Of a stretch of 14,335 nt of DNA, positions 5,614 to 13,809 are shown piece after piece (the first letter of the stretch is position 1; every line of letters starts with the position of its first letter). Origin of the DNA: Polyangium sp. (in: bacteria) (GTDB lineage Bacteria > Myxococcota_A > Polyangia > Palsa-1104); NCBI GenBank assembly GCA_025450955.1, contig JANWLJ010000284.1:1-14335 (forward strand). The letters run 5' to 3'. The translations under genes and the position numbers were made by a program. Under the pieces are notes generated by a model. It was not told the origin of the DNA and made no database searches. It was given only the letters and a program-made list of their open reading frames with translations.

Positions 5614-7959
5614 CTAAAAATAGGCGCGCACGCTGAGCTGGAGATTGAACGGCACGCCGGGGGTGAAGTGGACGTCGGCGACGCCGGTGCGCTGAGCCGC
5701 CGGCAGCGTCACGCCGCACACCGCGTAGTTGGGATTTTGCGGATTCATGGTCTCGTCGCGGGTGCAGGAGTGATTCCCGAACTGCGCCTCGCGCCAATTG
5801 GTGTTGAAGAGGTTTTGAATCGCGACCGCCACCTCGAACCAGCGATAGCGATAGGCGCCGTAGAGATCGACCAGGAAATAGCCCTGGGCGTTGACCCGGT
5901 CGGGCGCGATCGCGTTCAGCATCTGATACTCGGGCGAGGTCTCGTCGAAGGCGGGACGATCGGCGAGATAGCGAAAGCGCAGGCCGCCGCGCACCCGGCC
6001 GGCCCGCTCCCAGCCGTGCTCGACGGTAACGCCGCCGGTCAAATAGAGCGTGGGCGCGAGCGCGATCGCGCCGCCGTTTCCGGCGTTCGGCACCGAGGTG
6101 GCGCTCGCCTGCGCGACGTCGAGATCGAGAAACAGCCAGGAGAGCGGATGGGCGCGCGCCTCGACGTCGACGCCCCAGCGGCGGGTGGGGTCCGCGGGCA
6201 GGAACACTCCGGCGTCGCCGTCGAAGACGGTCTCGTTTTCGAGATAGCTCGCCCACAGCGCGGCGGCGACGGTGAAGCGATCCCACAGCGTGAGCCGGGC
6301 GCCGAATTCGCCGCCGTACAGGCGCGGCACCACGTTGACGATCGCGCCGTCGGGGGTGACCTGGCCCTCCTGCACCGCCAGCCGCGCGTCGTTCGAGTGA
6401 AAGCCCATGCCGAAGTTGAAATAGAGATCGAGCGCGCGCAGAGGCGTCACCACCACCGTCGCCTTCGGGCTGAGCAGCGACTTCTGCTTGGTCCCCGAGG
6501 TCGCCGGCTGGCCGGGCCCGAGCGTCTCGGAGAGCTCGTTTACATCGAAGCCGAAGAAATCGGCGCGCAGCCCGACGATCGTCCGCACGAAACGATTCCA
6601 GCGAATATCTTCTTCGGCGAACGCGCCGATATTGAGCTGCGAAATATCGTCGTCATTTCCAAAATGGTATTGCGAAGCGTCGACGTGCCGGGCGATTCGC
6701 TTGCGATAGCTGCCGTTCTGCGAGGTCGTGTCCCACAGATCGACGTGGATGGTGTCGTAGCGGAGCTGCGCTCCGACGGTGGTGCGCAGCCGGAAACCGC
6801 GCCAGTCGGTGTGATGATGGTAGGTCAGGTTGGCGCCCACCACGCTGCGCCCGTCGTCCTGCTCGATCTCGTCGCCATTTATCGGGTCGCGGAGAAAGAA
6901 GGTGAAGTCATTGAACAGCGCGAGCTGCGAACGGACGTAATACACCTGGGCGTCGAATTGGTTGATATTCGATTTGTGCTGATAATAAAGGTTCAGCATT
7001 TCGCGATCGGTCAGCCCGCCCTCGGAGGGATCGATCGCGCCGAACTGCGACAGGCGCCCGGCCTCGACCTCGCGCGCGGGGATCTGGCCCGAGCCGTTCC
7101 AGCCCGAGCCGTAGGCGGAGACGAACAGCCCGAGCGTATCGTGCGGCGACAGGTCGTAGCCGATCTTTCCAAACACGTTGTAGCGATATAAATGTTCCGC
7201 GTTTTGAAAGGGCCCTTCGTCGCGCGCCAGCTCGAAGGCGACCCACGGATGCAGCTTCTCCGCCCAGCCGGTCAGCTTGGGCGAGGCGATGCCGAGGAAG
7301 CGCTCGGTCGCGACGGGCTTACAGTCGAGCGGGAAGCTCTTACAGCCGAGGGTGGGAAATCCGCCGAGCGTAATCGACACCTCCGACGAGTCGAAGCGCT
7401 TGCGGGTGTAGAAGTTGACCGCGCCGGCGGTGGCGAAGTCGCCGTAGCGCGCGTCGTAGGGCCCCTTGGTCACCTCCATGCGGTCGATCGCCTCGGGGAT
7501 GAGCCAGTGCAGATCGGTGTAGCCCTGGCCGTGCGCGTGCGACGGCAGGTTGATCGGCACCCCGTCGACGTAGACCGCCACGTCGGTGCCGTGGTCGGCG
7601 TCGAAGCCGCGAAGGAAGATCTGATCGGCCTTGCCGCCGCCCTGGTGCTGCACCGCGAGCAGGCCGGGCACCAGGTTGAGCAGATCGTTCGGCGAATTTT
7701 TCGGGCGGATATCGAAGTCGAAGTTGCGAATGGTCGATGCCGAAGCCGCGCTCTTCGGCCCGTCGCCCTCGACGGTGCTCTGATAAAGCGGCTTGGCGGG
7801 TTTGACCGCGGGAGTCGCCGGCGTTTTTTTCGCGGTCGCGGTCGTGGTCGAGGGCGCGGGGGCGGCCGCGGCGGTCGGGGTTGGCGGCGGTTCGGGCTCG
7901 TGCGCGGCGGCGATGTTGGCGCTGGCGAGGAGGAGCAAGAGCAGCGCCGCGCGATTCAT
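5614..7959 (-). CDS. TonB-dependent outer-membrane receptor
   Basis: A 781-aa receptor. The signal peptide is residues 1-19 (LLLLLLASANIAAA). An unusual Pro/Ala/Thr-rich linker follows at 20-58, then a possible TonB box near STVEGDG (61-67). The plug domain (about 70-187) includes NDLLNLVPGL, FLRGFDADHGTD, VYVDGVPIN, a His-rich SHAHGQGYTDLHW, and the closing ARYGDFATAGAVNF. From about 190 to the end is the beta-barrel, finishing with aromatic AYF as outer-membrane proteins do. Two cysteine pairs lie in extracellular-loop-like stretches (GCKSFPLDCK and near the C-terminus). It would take up a scarce ligand using TonB energy; the ligand is unknown. Its ATG overlaps the arsB stop by four bases (ATGA), so the two are translationally coupled. 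Confidence 0.92.
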   Translation of the reverse strand: MNRAALLLLLLASANIAAAHEPEPPPTPTAAAAPAPSTTTATAKKTPATPAVKPAKPLYQSTVEGDGPKSAASASTIRNFDFDIRPKNSPNDLLNLVPGLLAVQHQGGGKADQIFLRGFDADHGTDVAVYVDGVPINLPSHAHGQGYTDLHWLIPEAIDRMEVTKGPYDARYGDFATAGAVNFYTRKRFDSSEVSITLGGFPTLGCKSFPLDCKPVATERFLGIASPKLTGWAEKLHPWVAFELARDEGPFQNAEHLYRYNVFGKIGYDLSPHDTLGLFVSAYGSGWNGSGQIPAREVEAGRLSQFGAIDPSEGGLTDREMLNLYYQHKSNINQFDAQVYYVRSQLALFNDFTFFLRDPINGDEIEQDDGRSVVGANLTYHHHTDWRGFRLRTTVGAQLRYDTIHVDLWDTTSQNGSYRKRIARHVDASQYHFGNDDDISQLNIGAFAEEDIRWNRFVRTIVGLRADFFGFDVNELSETLGPGQPATSGTKQKSLLSPKATVVVTPLRALDLYFNFGMGFHSNDARLAVQEGQVTPDGAIVNVVPRLYGGEFGARLTLWDRFTVAAALWASYLENETVFDGDAGVFLPADPTRRWGVDVEARAHPLSWLFLDLDVAQASATSVPNAGNGGAIALAPTLYLTGGVTVEHGWERAGRVRGGLRFRYLADRPAFDETSPEYQMLNAIAPDRVNAQGYFLVDLYGAYRYRWFEVAVAIQNLFNTNWREAQFGNHSCTRDETMNPQNPNYAVCGVTLPAAQRTGVADVHFTPGVPFNLQLSVRAYF

Positions 7960-9224
7960 CCGCCGAAGATGGAGTGCTCGGCCGCCAAGATCAAGAGCGC
8001 CGCCGCCAAGGTCGCCGCGGTGGGCGCCGCGGCGTAGAGCGTATAGCGGCCCCAGCTCAGGCGCAGCCCGCGACGGCGCAGCATCTCGAGCCAGAGCAGG
8101 GTCGCGAGCGAGCCGACCGGCGTCAGCTTCGACCCGATGTTGGCGCCGAGCAGCGCCGCGTACGGGAGGAGGGTGGTCGCTCCGATGTTCTTGAGCGCGA
8201 GCACCGAGACCAACAGCACCGGCAGGTTGTTGGCGAACGCGGCGAGCGCGCCGACCTCGGCGCCGACCGCGAGCACGTGCCGCGCCGGGTGCTCAGTGAC
8301 CGCGAAGGAGGCCGCCAGCACCGCCGCGGCGCCGTGATCGGCGAGCGCGATCACCACCACGAACAGCGCGACCGCGAACACCACCACGCTCCATGGAAGC
8401 TGGCGCAGGATGCGCGGCAGATGGGCGGCGCGGGCGTGGTGCTCGACGAGCGCGAGCCCGATCGAGACGACCAGGATCACCGCGCCGAGCGGAAAGCCGA
8501 GGAGCGCGGCCAGGCCGTAGCCGCCGAGGAGCGCGGCCAGCGCGGTGAAGGTGGCGCGCGCCGATCGCGGCGAGAAGGCCGGCGGAGGTCCGAGCGCGCC
8601 GGCGTCGAAGCGGCGCGGCACCGCGCGGCCGAGCTCGATGGTGAGCGCGGTGATGCCCACCAAGAGCGCGATCAGCGCCGGGCCGATCATCTTGGCGAAG
8701 AACACGCCCGGGTGCGCCTTGATCGCGTCGATCATCAGGATGTTGGTGAGGTTCGAGGTCGGCAGCACGATCGAGAGCGCGTCGCAGAGAAAGCCGGTCG
8801 CGAACAGAAACGCGAGCGTCGCCGCCGCCGGAAAGCCGAGCAGCCCGGTGAGCTCGAAGACGATCGGCGTGAGCACCAGCACCGCGCCGTCGTTGGCGAT
8901 GAGCGCGGTCGCGCCGCAGGTGAGCAGGCACAGCCCAAAGAACAGCCGCCGCCCCGAGCCCGCGCTCAGCCGCGCCACCCGATAGGCCGCGGCGCGAAAC
9001 GCGCCGTTCTCCTCGAGCGTCGCCGACAGCACCATCAGCCCGATGAGCGCGAGCACCGCGTTCCAGGTCAGCGCCAGCACCCGCTCGACCTCGCGCAACC
9101 CCACCAGCCCGAGGCCGACGCACAGAAGCGCGCCGCCGAGCGCCGGCCAGCCGATCGCGAGCCCGCGCGGCCGCCAGATGGCGAGCACCATCACGCACCC
9201 GAGGATCAGCGCTGGGGCGAGCAC
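7956..9224 (-). CDS. arsB: ArsB-family arsenite/antimonite permease
   Basis: A 422-aa inner-membrane protein, aligning throughout with E. coli ArsB (429 aa). Landmarks are LAIWRPRGLAIGWPA near the start, the N-D-G-A motif with VLTPIV at about 111-122, FANNLPVLLV near 331, and LGANIGSKLTPVGSLATLLW near 360. ArsB exports As(III) or Sb(III) with proton exchange, or works with ArsA ATPase. The GTG at 9224 is chosen because ArsB proteins begin with the first helix right at the start and it lies nine bases after the small gene upstream. No arsR, arsC or arsA is present. Related ion transporters (NhaD, SLC13) share the fold, but the C-terminal motif favours ArsB. The substrate could still differ, given the receptor partner. 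Confidence 0.88.
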   Translation of the reverse strand: MLAPALILGCVMVLAIWRPRGLAIGWPALGGALLCVGLGLVGLREVERVLALTWNAVLALIGLMVLSATLEENGAFRAAAYRVARLSAGSGRRLFFGLCLLTCGATALIANDGAVLVLTPIVFELTGLLGFPAAATLAFLFATGFLCDALSIVLPTSNLTNILMIDAIKAHPGVFFAKMIGPALIALLVGITALTIELGRAVPRRFDAGALGPPPAFSPRSARATFTALAALLGGYGLAALLGFPLGAVILVVSIGLALVEHHARAAHLPRILRQLPWSVVVFAVALFVVVIALADHGAAAVLAASFAVTEHPARHVLAVGAEVGALAAFANNLPVLLVSVLALKNIGATTLLPYAALLGANIGSKLTPVGSLATLLWLEMLRRRGLRLSWGRYTLYAAAPTAATLAAALLILAAEHSIFGG

Positions 9225-9233
9225 GCGACTAGG

Positions 9234-9413
9234 TTACAGCTCGCCTTTGCGAAACCGCGCGAGCAGCGCCTTGCGCTCGGGGGTCAGAAACCGATCGCAG
9301 AATTCGCGCATCTCTTGCAGCCAACGCAGCTTGTCGGCCGCCGGCACGTCGCGAAACGCGAGCAGCTTCTCGAGAGGATAGGCGTGCTTCACGCCGGACC
9401 TTCTGTTCTTCAT
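9234..9413 (-). CDS. Small charged helical protein (59 aa), first gene of the arsB operon
   Basis: ATG at 9413, TAA at 9236-9234. The product is Lys/Arg/Glu-rich and predicted helical, with landmarks YPLEKLLAFRDVP, ADKLRWLQEMREF and FLTPERKALLARFR. One Cys lies at residue 39. There is no signal or membrane segment. A GAGG stands nine bases before the start. The stop lies nine bases before the arsB GTG, so the two are very probably cotranscribed. The sequence looks like a conserved short protein of the kind found beside nucleotidyltransferase genes, but I cannot name a family, and it is not an ArsR repressor (no helix-turn-helix or metal-site cysteine motif). Confidence 0.65.
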   Translation of the reverse strand: MKNRRSGVKHAYPLEKLLAFRDVPAADKLRWLQEMREFCDRFLTPERKALLARFRKGEL

Positions 9414-9456
9414 CTGATCGGGCCTCGCTTAGGCGCCGCAGCAGGGCGGCGGCGGA

Positions 9457-9657
9457 CTAGTGCCGCGACACAGTAGTTCTGATCGGTTGGTCGAGGCGCC
9501 AAAGGCGCCGTCGGCGCGGAGTCGCGCCGTGAGCAGGGGTGGGGACCCCGACGGCTTGCCGGCGGGGCGGGGCGGCACGCCCCGGGGGATCGACTAGTAC
9601 CTCGCCCATTTCGCACATCCTGCTCAACCCCTCACCTTCATTGTGGCGAGGTACTAG
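9457..9657. mobile_element. CTAG-bounded element with imperfect inverted ends (MITE-like)
   Basis: The 201-base stretch begins and ends with CTAG. Its first 18 bases (CTAGTGCCGCGACACAGT) match the reverse complement of its last 18 at 14 positions. A third copy of the end motif lies inside at 9594-9606 and forms a perfect 13-bp inverted repeat (CTAGTACCTCGCC) with 9645-9657, around a 38-base loop. No transposase is encoded. Some IS families duplicate CTAG on insertion, so this may be a non-autonomous relic. The right CTAG contains the sucB stop codon, so the 13-bp stem-loop might instead serve as the 3' end of the sucAB message. It makes up most of the gap between sucB and the 59-aa gene; 9414-9456 shows nothing. 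Confidence 0.4.
9495..9583. other. Cluster of consecutive hairpins
   Basis: Five perfect stems follow one another: GGCGCC at 9495-9500/9504-9509, CGGCGCG/CGCGCCG at 9512-9518/9523-9529, GGGGT/ACCCC at 9536-9540/9545-9549, CGGC/GCCG at 9552-9555/9558-9561, and GGGGCG/CGCCCC at 9569-9574/9578-9583. Loops are two to four bases. The arrangement is denser than expected for random GC-rich DNA and suggests a structured RNA or a foldback mobile element. Confidence 0.5.
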
Positions 9658-10877
9658 ATCTCGAGCATCAGCCGTTCGGGGGCTTCGATGCGCTCTTTGA
9701 CGCCGACCAGGAACTGGACCGCTTCGCGGCCGTCGACGACGCGGTGGTCGTAGGAGAGCGCGAGGTACATCATCGGGCGCAGCGCGATCGCGTCACCGAC
9801 GGCGACCGGACGCTTGATGATGTTGTGCATGCCGAGGATGCCGGTCTGCGGCATGTTGAGAAGCGGGGTCGACATCATCGAGCCGTAGATGCCGCCGTTG
9901 GTGATGCTGAAGGTGCCGCCCGACAGATCCTCGAGGGTGAGCCGGCCGTCTTTGGCCTTGGCGGCGAGCTCGGCGATGCGCTTCTCGATGCCGGCCATCG
10001 AGAGCTGGTCGACGTTGCGCACCACCGGCACCACCAGCCCGCGTCCCGAGCCGACCGCGATGCCGAAGTCGTAGTGGTGTTTGTAGAGGATGTCGGTGCC
10101 GCGCACCTCGGCGTTGACGCCCGGATAGAGCTTGAGCGCCTCGGCGCAGGCGCGAACGAAGAACGACATGAAGCCGAGCTTGATCCCGTGGCGGGCGACG
10201 AACGCGTCCTGGTACTTGGCGCGCAGCGACAGCACCTCGGACATGTCCACTTCATTGAAGGTGGTGAGGATCGCGGCGGTGTGCTGCGCCTCGATGAGCC
10301 GCTCGGCGATCCGCTTGCGCATCGGCGTCATCGCCACCACCTCTTCGGCGGGGCCGGCGATCGTCGGCGCAGGCGGCGCGGCGGGCGCGCGCGCGGCGGG
10401 TGCGGCGGTGGACGCAATCGAGATCGGCTCGGCGCCTTCGCGGAGCGCCTTGCGCGCGGTCGGCGACGGATGGCTCGGCTGCGGCAAGGTGGCGCGCGGC
10501 TCGAGGTGCGCGGTCGCGCTCGGCGCGGAGCTCAGCGCGACCGGAGCGGGCGGCGTCGGAGTCGGCGACGGCGCGGGCGGCGCGGGCCTCGGCACCGGCG
10601 GCGTCGCGGCCTCCGACTTCTTCGACACCGGCACCTCGGGGCCGGGCGCGATCGAGCCGATCACCTCGCCGACCTTGACCGTCGCGCCCTCTTGAAAACG
10701 CTGCTCGGTCAAGACGCCCGCGGTCGGCGAGGGCAGCGCCACCGAGACCTTGTCGGTCTCGAGATCGACCACCGGCTCGTCGACGGCGATCGGCTCACCG
10801 ACCCGCTTGAGCCATTTTGAGATGATCGCTTCGGAGATCGATTCGCCCAGCTTCGGCACCACGAGTTCGGTCGGCAT
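9654..10877 (-). CDS. sucB: 2-oxoglutarate dehydrogenase E2, dihydrolipoyl succinyltransferase
   Basis: A 407-aa protein that transfers the succinyl group from lipoate to CoA in the 2-oxoglutarate dehydrogenase complex. The N-terminal lipoyl domain (1-76) has Lys43 in DLETDKVSVALP. A Pro/Ala linker covers 77-136. The catalytic domain (180-407) begins with MTPMRKRIAERL and ends with the active-site SYDHRVVDG (His378, Asp382). GTFSITNGGIYG at 321-332 is typical of E2 cores. Between linker and core the E1/E3-binding domain is reduced: SPTARKALRE (138-147) resembles its first helix, but the G-T-G-x-x-G-R-x-x-x-x-D core is missing. ATG 10877 lies nine bases after the sucA stop, so the two form an operon. 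The stop codon lies within the CTAG inverted repeat. Succinyl rather than acetyl specificity is inferred from sucA. Confidence 0.95.
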   Translation of the reverse strand: MPTELVVPKLGESISEAIISKWLKRVGEPIAVDEPVVDLETDKVSVALPSPTAGVLTEQRFQEGATVKVGEVIGSIAPGPEVPVSKKSEAATPPVPRPAPPAPSPTPTPPAPVALSSAPSATAHLEPRATLPQPSHPSPTARKALREGAEPISIASTAAPAARAPAAPPAPTIAGPAEEVVAMTPMRKRIAERLIEAQHTAAILTTFNEVDMSEVLSLRAKYQDAFVARHGIKLGFMSFFVRACAEALKLYPGVNAEVRGTDILYKHHYDFGIAVGSGRGLVVPVVRNVDQLSMAGIEKRIAELAAKAKDGRLTLEDLSGGTFSITNGGIYGSMMSTPLLNMPQTGILGMHNIIKRPVAVGDAIALRPMMYLALSYDHRVVDGREAVQFLVGVKERIEAPERLMLEI

Positions 10878-10886
10878 ACTCTCTCG

Positions 10887-13751
10887 CTATTCTAATTGGT
10901 CGATCGGCGCAAACGCGCTGTGAAGGATCTTCTGCTGCTCGAGCACGTGCGCTTTGTACGAGCCGGTGGCCGGGCTCGGGCTGTCGGGCCGCGTCACCGC
11001 CCGCACCACCCGATGCGCCGCCAGCCGGAGCAGCTTCTCGACGATGAAATGGTGCGCGCCCATGTTGCCCGGCTCCTCTTGCACCCACAGCATCTCCTCG
11101 GCGCCGGCGTAGGCGTCGAGCGCCGAGGCGAGCTGCCCGTCGGAGAGCGGATAGAGCTGCTCGATGCGCACGATCGCGGTCGACTGATCGCCGCGCTTCT
11201 TCCGCTCCTCGTCGAGCTCGTAATAAATCTTGCCGGTGCACAAGATCACCCGCTTGAGATCGTCGGGCTTGGGCGGAGTCGGATCGTGCAGCACCCGCTG
11301 AAAGCGCCCGCGGGTGAGCTCCTCGATCGGGGAGCGCGCCGCCGGCAGGCGCAAGAGGCTCTTCGGCGTCATCACGATGAGCGGCTTGCGCCAGCGACGG
11401 AGCACCTGGCGCCTCAGCAAATGAAAATACTGCGCGGGCGTGGTCGGGTAGCAGACCTGGATGTTGTCCTCGGCGCACAGCTCGAAGAAGCGCTCGAAGC
11501 GCGCCGACGAGTGCTCCGGCCCCTGTCCCTCGAACCCGTGCGGAAGGAGCATCACCAGCCCGTTTAGCCGATTCCACTTGTCCTCGGCCGAGGTGATGAA
11601 CTGGTCGATGAGCACCTGCGCGCCGTTGACGAAGTCGCCGAACTGCGCCTCCCACATCACCAGCCCGTCGGGATAGTCGAGCGCGTAGCCGAACTCGAAG
11701 CCGAGCACCGCCGCCTCCGAGAGCGGGCTGTCGTAGATGCGGAACCGCCCCTGCCCGGCGCGAATGTGCGAAAGCGGGATGTATTCTTCCTCGGTGCGCT
11801 GATCGACCACCACCGCGTGGCGCTGGCTGAAGGTGCCGCGCCGGGTGTCCTGGCCGGTGAAGCGCACCAGCACGCCGCCGTCGACGATCGAGCCGAACGC
11901 GAGCGCCTCGCCCATGCCCCAATCCATCGGGTGCTCGCCCATTCCCATCTGCCGCCTTTGCGCGAGCAGGCGCGCCACCTTGGGGTGGACGCGAAATCCC
12001 TCGGGCAAAGTGGTGAGCCCCTCGGTGATGAGGGTGAGCCGATCGCGCGAGACGCCGGTGTCGGGCTCGGGCACCGACGCGTCGGGCCCGCCGATGTAGC
12101 CCGACCAATAGCCGTGCAGCGCCGACACCGACGGGCGGTGCGGGCGCGCGCGCTTGAACTCGGTCTCGAGCAGCGCATGCTGGCGCGTCACCACCTCTTC
12201 GGCCTGCGCCGGGGTGATCACGCCCTGATCGATCAGCCGCTGCGCGTAGATCTGCCGCACCGTCGGGTGCTGCTCGATCTTTTGGTAAAGGAGCGGCTGG
12301 GTGAAGCTCGGCTCGTCGGCCTCGTTGTGGCCGTACTTGCGATAGCAGAACATGTCGATGATCACGTCCTGCTGAAACTCGCGGCGATAGTCCATCGCCA
12401 GCCGGACCGCCTGCGCCACCGCCTCGGGATCGTCGCCGTTGACGTGGAAGATCGGCGCCATGATCCCCTTGGCCACGTCGGTGCAGTAGGGCGTCGAGCG
12501 CGACTCCGACGGCATGGTGGTAAAGCCGATCTGGTTGTTGACGATGATGTGAACGGTGCCGCCGGTGCGGTAGCCGCGCAGGTTCGAGAGGTTGAGCGTC
12601 TCGGTGACCAGCCCCTGTCCGGCGAACGCCGCGTCGCCGTGGACCAGAATTCCGAGCACGCGCCGGTGATCGCGATCGTTGCGCCGCCGTTGTTTGGCGC
12701 GCACCCGACCGACCACCACCGGATCGACCGCCTCGAGGTGCGACGGATTGAACGCGAGCGACAAATGCATCGCGTGGCCGGCGCGGGTCTTGCGATCCGA
12801 GGAGAAGCCGAGGTGATATTTCACGTCGCCGCCGCCGAGCATGGTCTCGGGATCGATGTCCTCGAACTCGGCGAAGATGTCGGCGGCGCTCTTGCCCATG
12901 ATGTTGGCGAGCACGTTGAGCCGCCCGCGGTGCGCCATCCCGATCACCGCCTCCTCGACGCCGTGCAGGCCGGCGCGCTCGAGGGTGAGCTCGAGCAGAG
13001 GGAGGAGCGACTCGGCGCCTTCGAGCGAGAAGCGCTTGGTGCCGATGTACTTGGTATGGACGAAGCTCTCGAACACCTCGGCGGCGGCGATCCGCTCGAG
13101 GATGTAGAGCTGGGTGTCGCGATCGATCGGCGGCGCGTTGAGGGTCGGCTCCATCCGCTGCTGGAGCCACAGCCGCCGCTCAACGTCGATCATGTGCATC
13201 ATCTCGACGCCGATCGAGCCGCAGTAGGTCGCCTTGAGCCGGCCGAGGATCTCGCCGAGCGCCATCCCGCTTTCGGGCACGCCGAACAGCCCGCTCGCCT
13301 GCACCCGCACGTTCATGTCCGCGTCGGTAAATCCCCACACCTTGGGATCGAGGTCGGGGTGGCGCGCCTTGGGCAGATGGTCGAGCGGATCGAGGTGCGC
13401 CTCGAGATGGCCGCGCACCCGGTAGGCGTTGACCAGCCCGAACACCCGCGAGAAGCGCGCGCCCGACGGCGTGACCGGCAGCTGCGGCACCGGCTCGAGC
13501 GGCGTCGGCCCGGCTTCGACCGCCGGGGGGCGCGCCAGCGACTCGACCAGCGCGGCGCCGATCGGGCTATAGCTGCCGTTTGATCCCGGCGCCGGCGCGG
13601 GCGCGACCACGCCATTGTGACCTGGCGACACGCCGTTTTCGAACAGCCGTCGCCAGGAGGGATCGACCGACGCCGGGTCCTGCCGGTATTTCGTGTACAG
13701 CTCGTCGACGAACGGCAGGTTGATCGCGAGCTCGAGGAGGTTGGTAGACAT
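10887..13751 (-). CDS. sucA: 2-oxoglutarate dehydrogenase E1 component
   Basis: A 954-aa thiamine-diphosphate enzyme that decarboxylates 2-oxoglutarate and succinylates the E2 lipoate. The N-terminal E2-binding segment (ELYTKYRQDPASVDPSWR, 17-34) is present, followed by a low-complexity linker (50-95). Conserved blocks include AHRGRLNVL (273-281), SHLEAVDPVV (337-346), the TPP/Mg site GDAAFAGQG (372-380) with VNNQIGFTT (404-412), and RKYGHNEADEPSFTQP (471-486). The C-terminal transketolase-like region includes MWEAQFGDF and LPHGFEGQGPEHSSAR. Length is slightly above the E. coli protein (933 aa). ATG 13751 follows a palindromic ATCGATCGAT with no clear ribosome site. It is first in the sucAB operon and diverges from fumC across 58 bases. 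No lpd (E3) gene follows sucB. Confidence 0.97.
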   Translation of the reverse strand: MSTNLLELAINLPFVDELYTKYRQDPASVDPSWRRLFENGVSPGHNGVVAPAPAPGSNGSYSPIGAALVESLARPPAVEAGPTPLEPVPQLPVTPSGARFSRVFGLVNAYRVRGHLEAHLDPLDHLPKARHPDLDPKVWGFTDADMNVRVQASGLFGVPESGMALGEILGRLKATYCGSIGVEMMHMIDVERRLWLQQRMEPTLNAPPIDRDTQLYILERIAAAEVFESFVHTKYIGTKRFSLEGAESLLPLLELTLERAGLHGVEEAVIGMAHRGRLNVLANIMGKSAADIFAEFEDIDPETMLGGGDVKYHLGFSSDRKTRAGHAMHLSLAFNPSHLEAVDPVVVGRVRAKQRRRNDRDHRRVLGILVHGDAAFAGQGLVTETLNLSNLRGYRTGGTVHIIVNNQIGFTTMPSESRSTPYCTDVAKGIMAPIFHVNGDDPEAVAQAVRLAMDYRREFQQDVIIDMFCYRKYGHNEADEPSFTQPLLYQKIEQHPTVRQIYAQRLIDQGVITPAQAEEVVTRQHALLETEFKRARPHRPSVSALHGYWSGYIGGPDASVPEPDTGVSRDRLTLITEGLTTLPEGFRVHPKVARLLAQRRQMGMGEHPMDWGMGEALAFGSIVDGGVLVRFTGQDTRRGTFSQRHAVVVDQRTEEEYIPLSHIRAGQGRFRIYDSPLSEAAVLGFEFGYALDYPDGLVMWEAQFGDFVNGAQVLIDQFITSAEDKWNRLNGLVMLLPHGFEGQGPEHSSARFERFFELCAEDNIQVCYPTTPAQYFHLLRRQVLRRWRKPLIVMTPKSLLRLPAARSPIEELTRGRFQRVLHDPTPPKPDDLKRVILCTGKIYYELDEERKKRGDQSTAIVRIEQLYPLSDGQLASALDAYAGAEEMLWVQEEPGNMGAHHFIVEKLLRLAAHRVVRAVTRPDSPSPATGSYKAHVLEQQKILHSAFAPIDQLE

Positions 13752-13809
13752 ATCGATCGATCTTTACATATAACGTGGCGACGACTGGCAGCCACGAAGG
13801 AGTTTGGAA
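13752..13809. promoter_or_regulatory. Divergent sucA/fumC control region
   Basis: Only 58 bases separate the two starts. They include the self-complementary ATCGATCGAT (about 13753-13762), an AT-rich ACATATAAC (about 13766-13774) that could supply -10 boxes in either direction, and the fumC ribosome site AAGGAG (13797-13802). Overlapping promoters and shared control of the two TCA genes are likely from the spacing; no regulator site is identified. Confidence 0.5.

Noticed and set aside
5668..7191. 507-codon plus-strand frame opposite the TonB receptor
   Set aside because: Antisense of a well-matched receptor, with biased low-complexity composition.
7881..9476. 531-codon plus-strand frame opposite arsB
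   Set aside because: Almost only Arg, Glu, Gln, Gly and Ala; a shadow of the permease gene.
10795..13170. 791-codon minus-strand frame within sucA
   Set aside because: Out of frame with sucA, which has every expected E1 motif; this frame is Arg/Ala-rich noise.
11766..13583. 605-codon plus-strand frame opposite sucA
   Set aside because: Antisense shadow; composition and lack of a start signal argue against coding.
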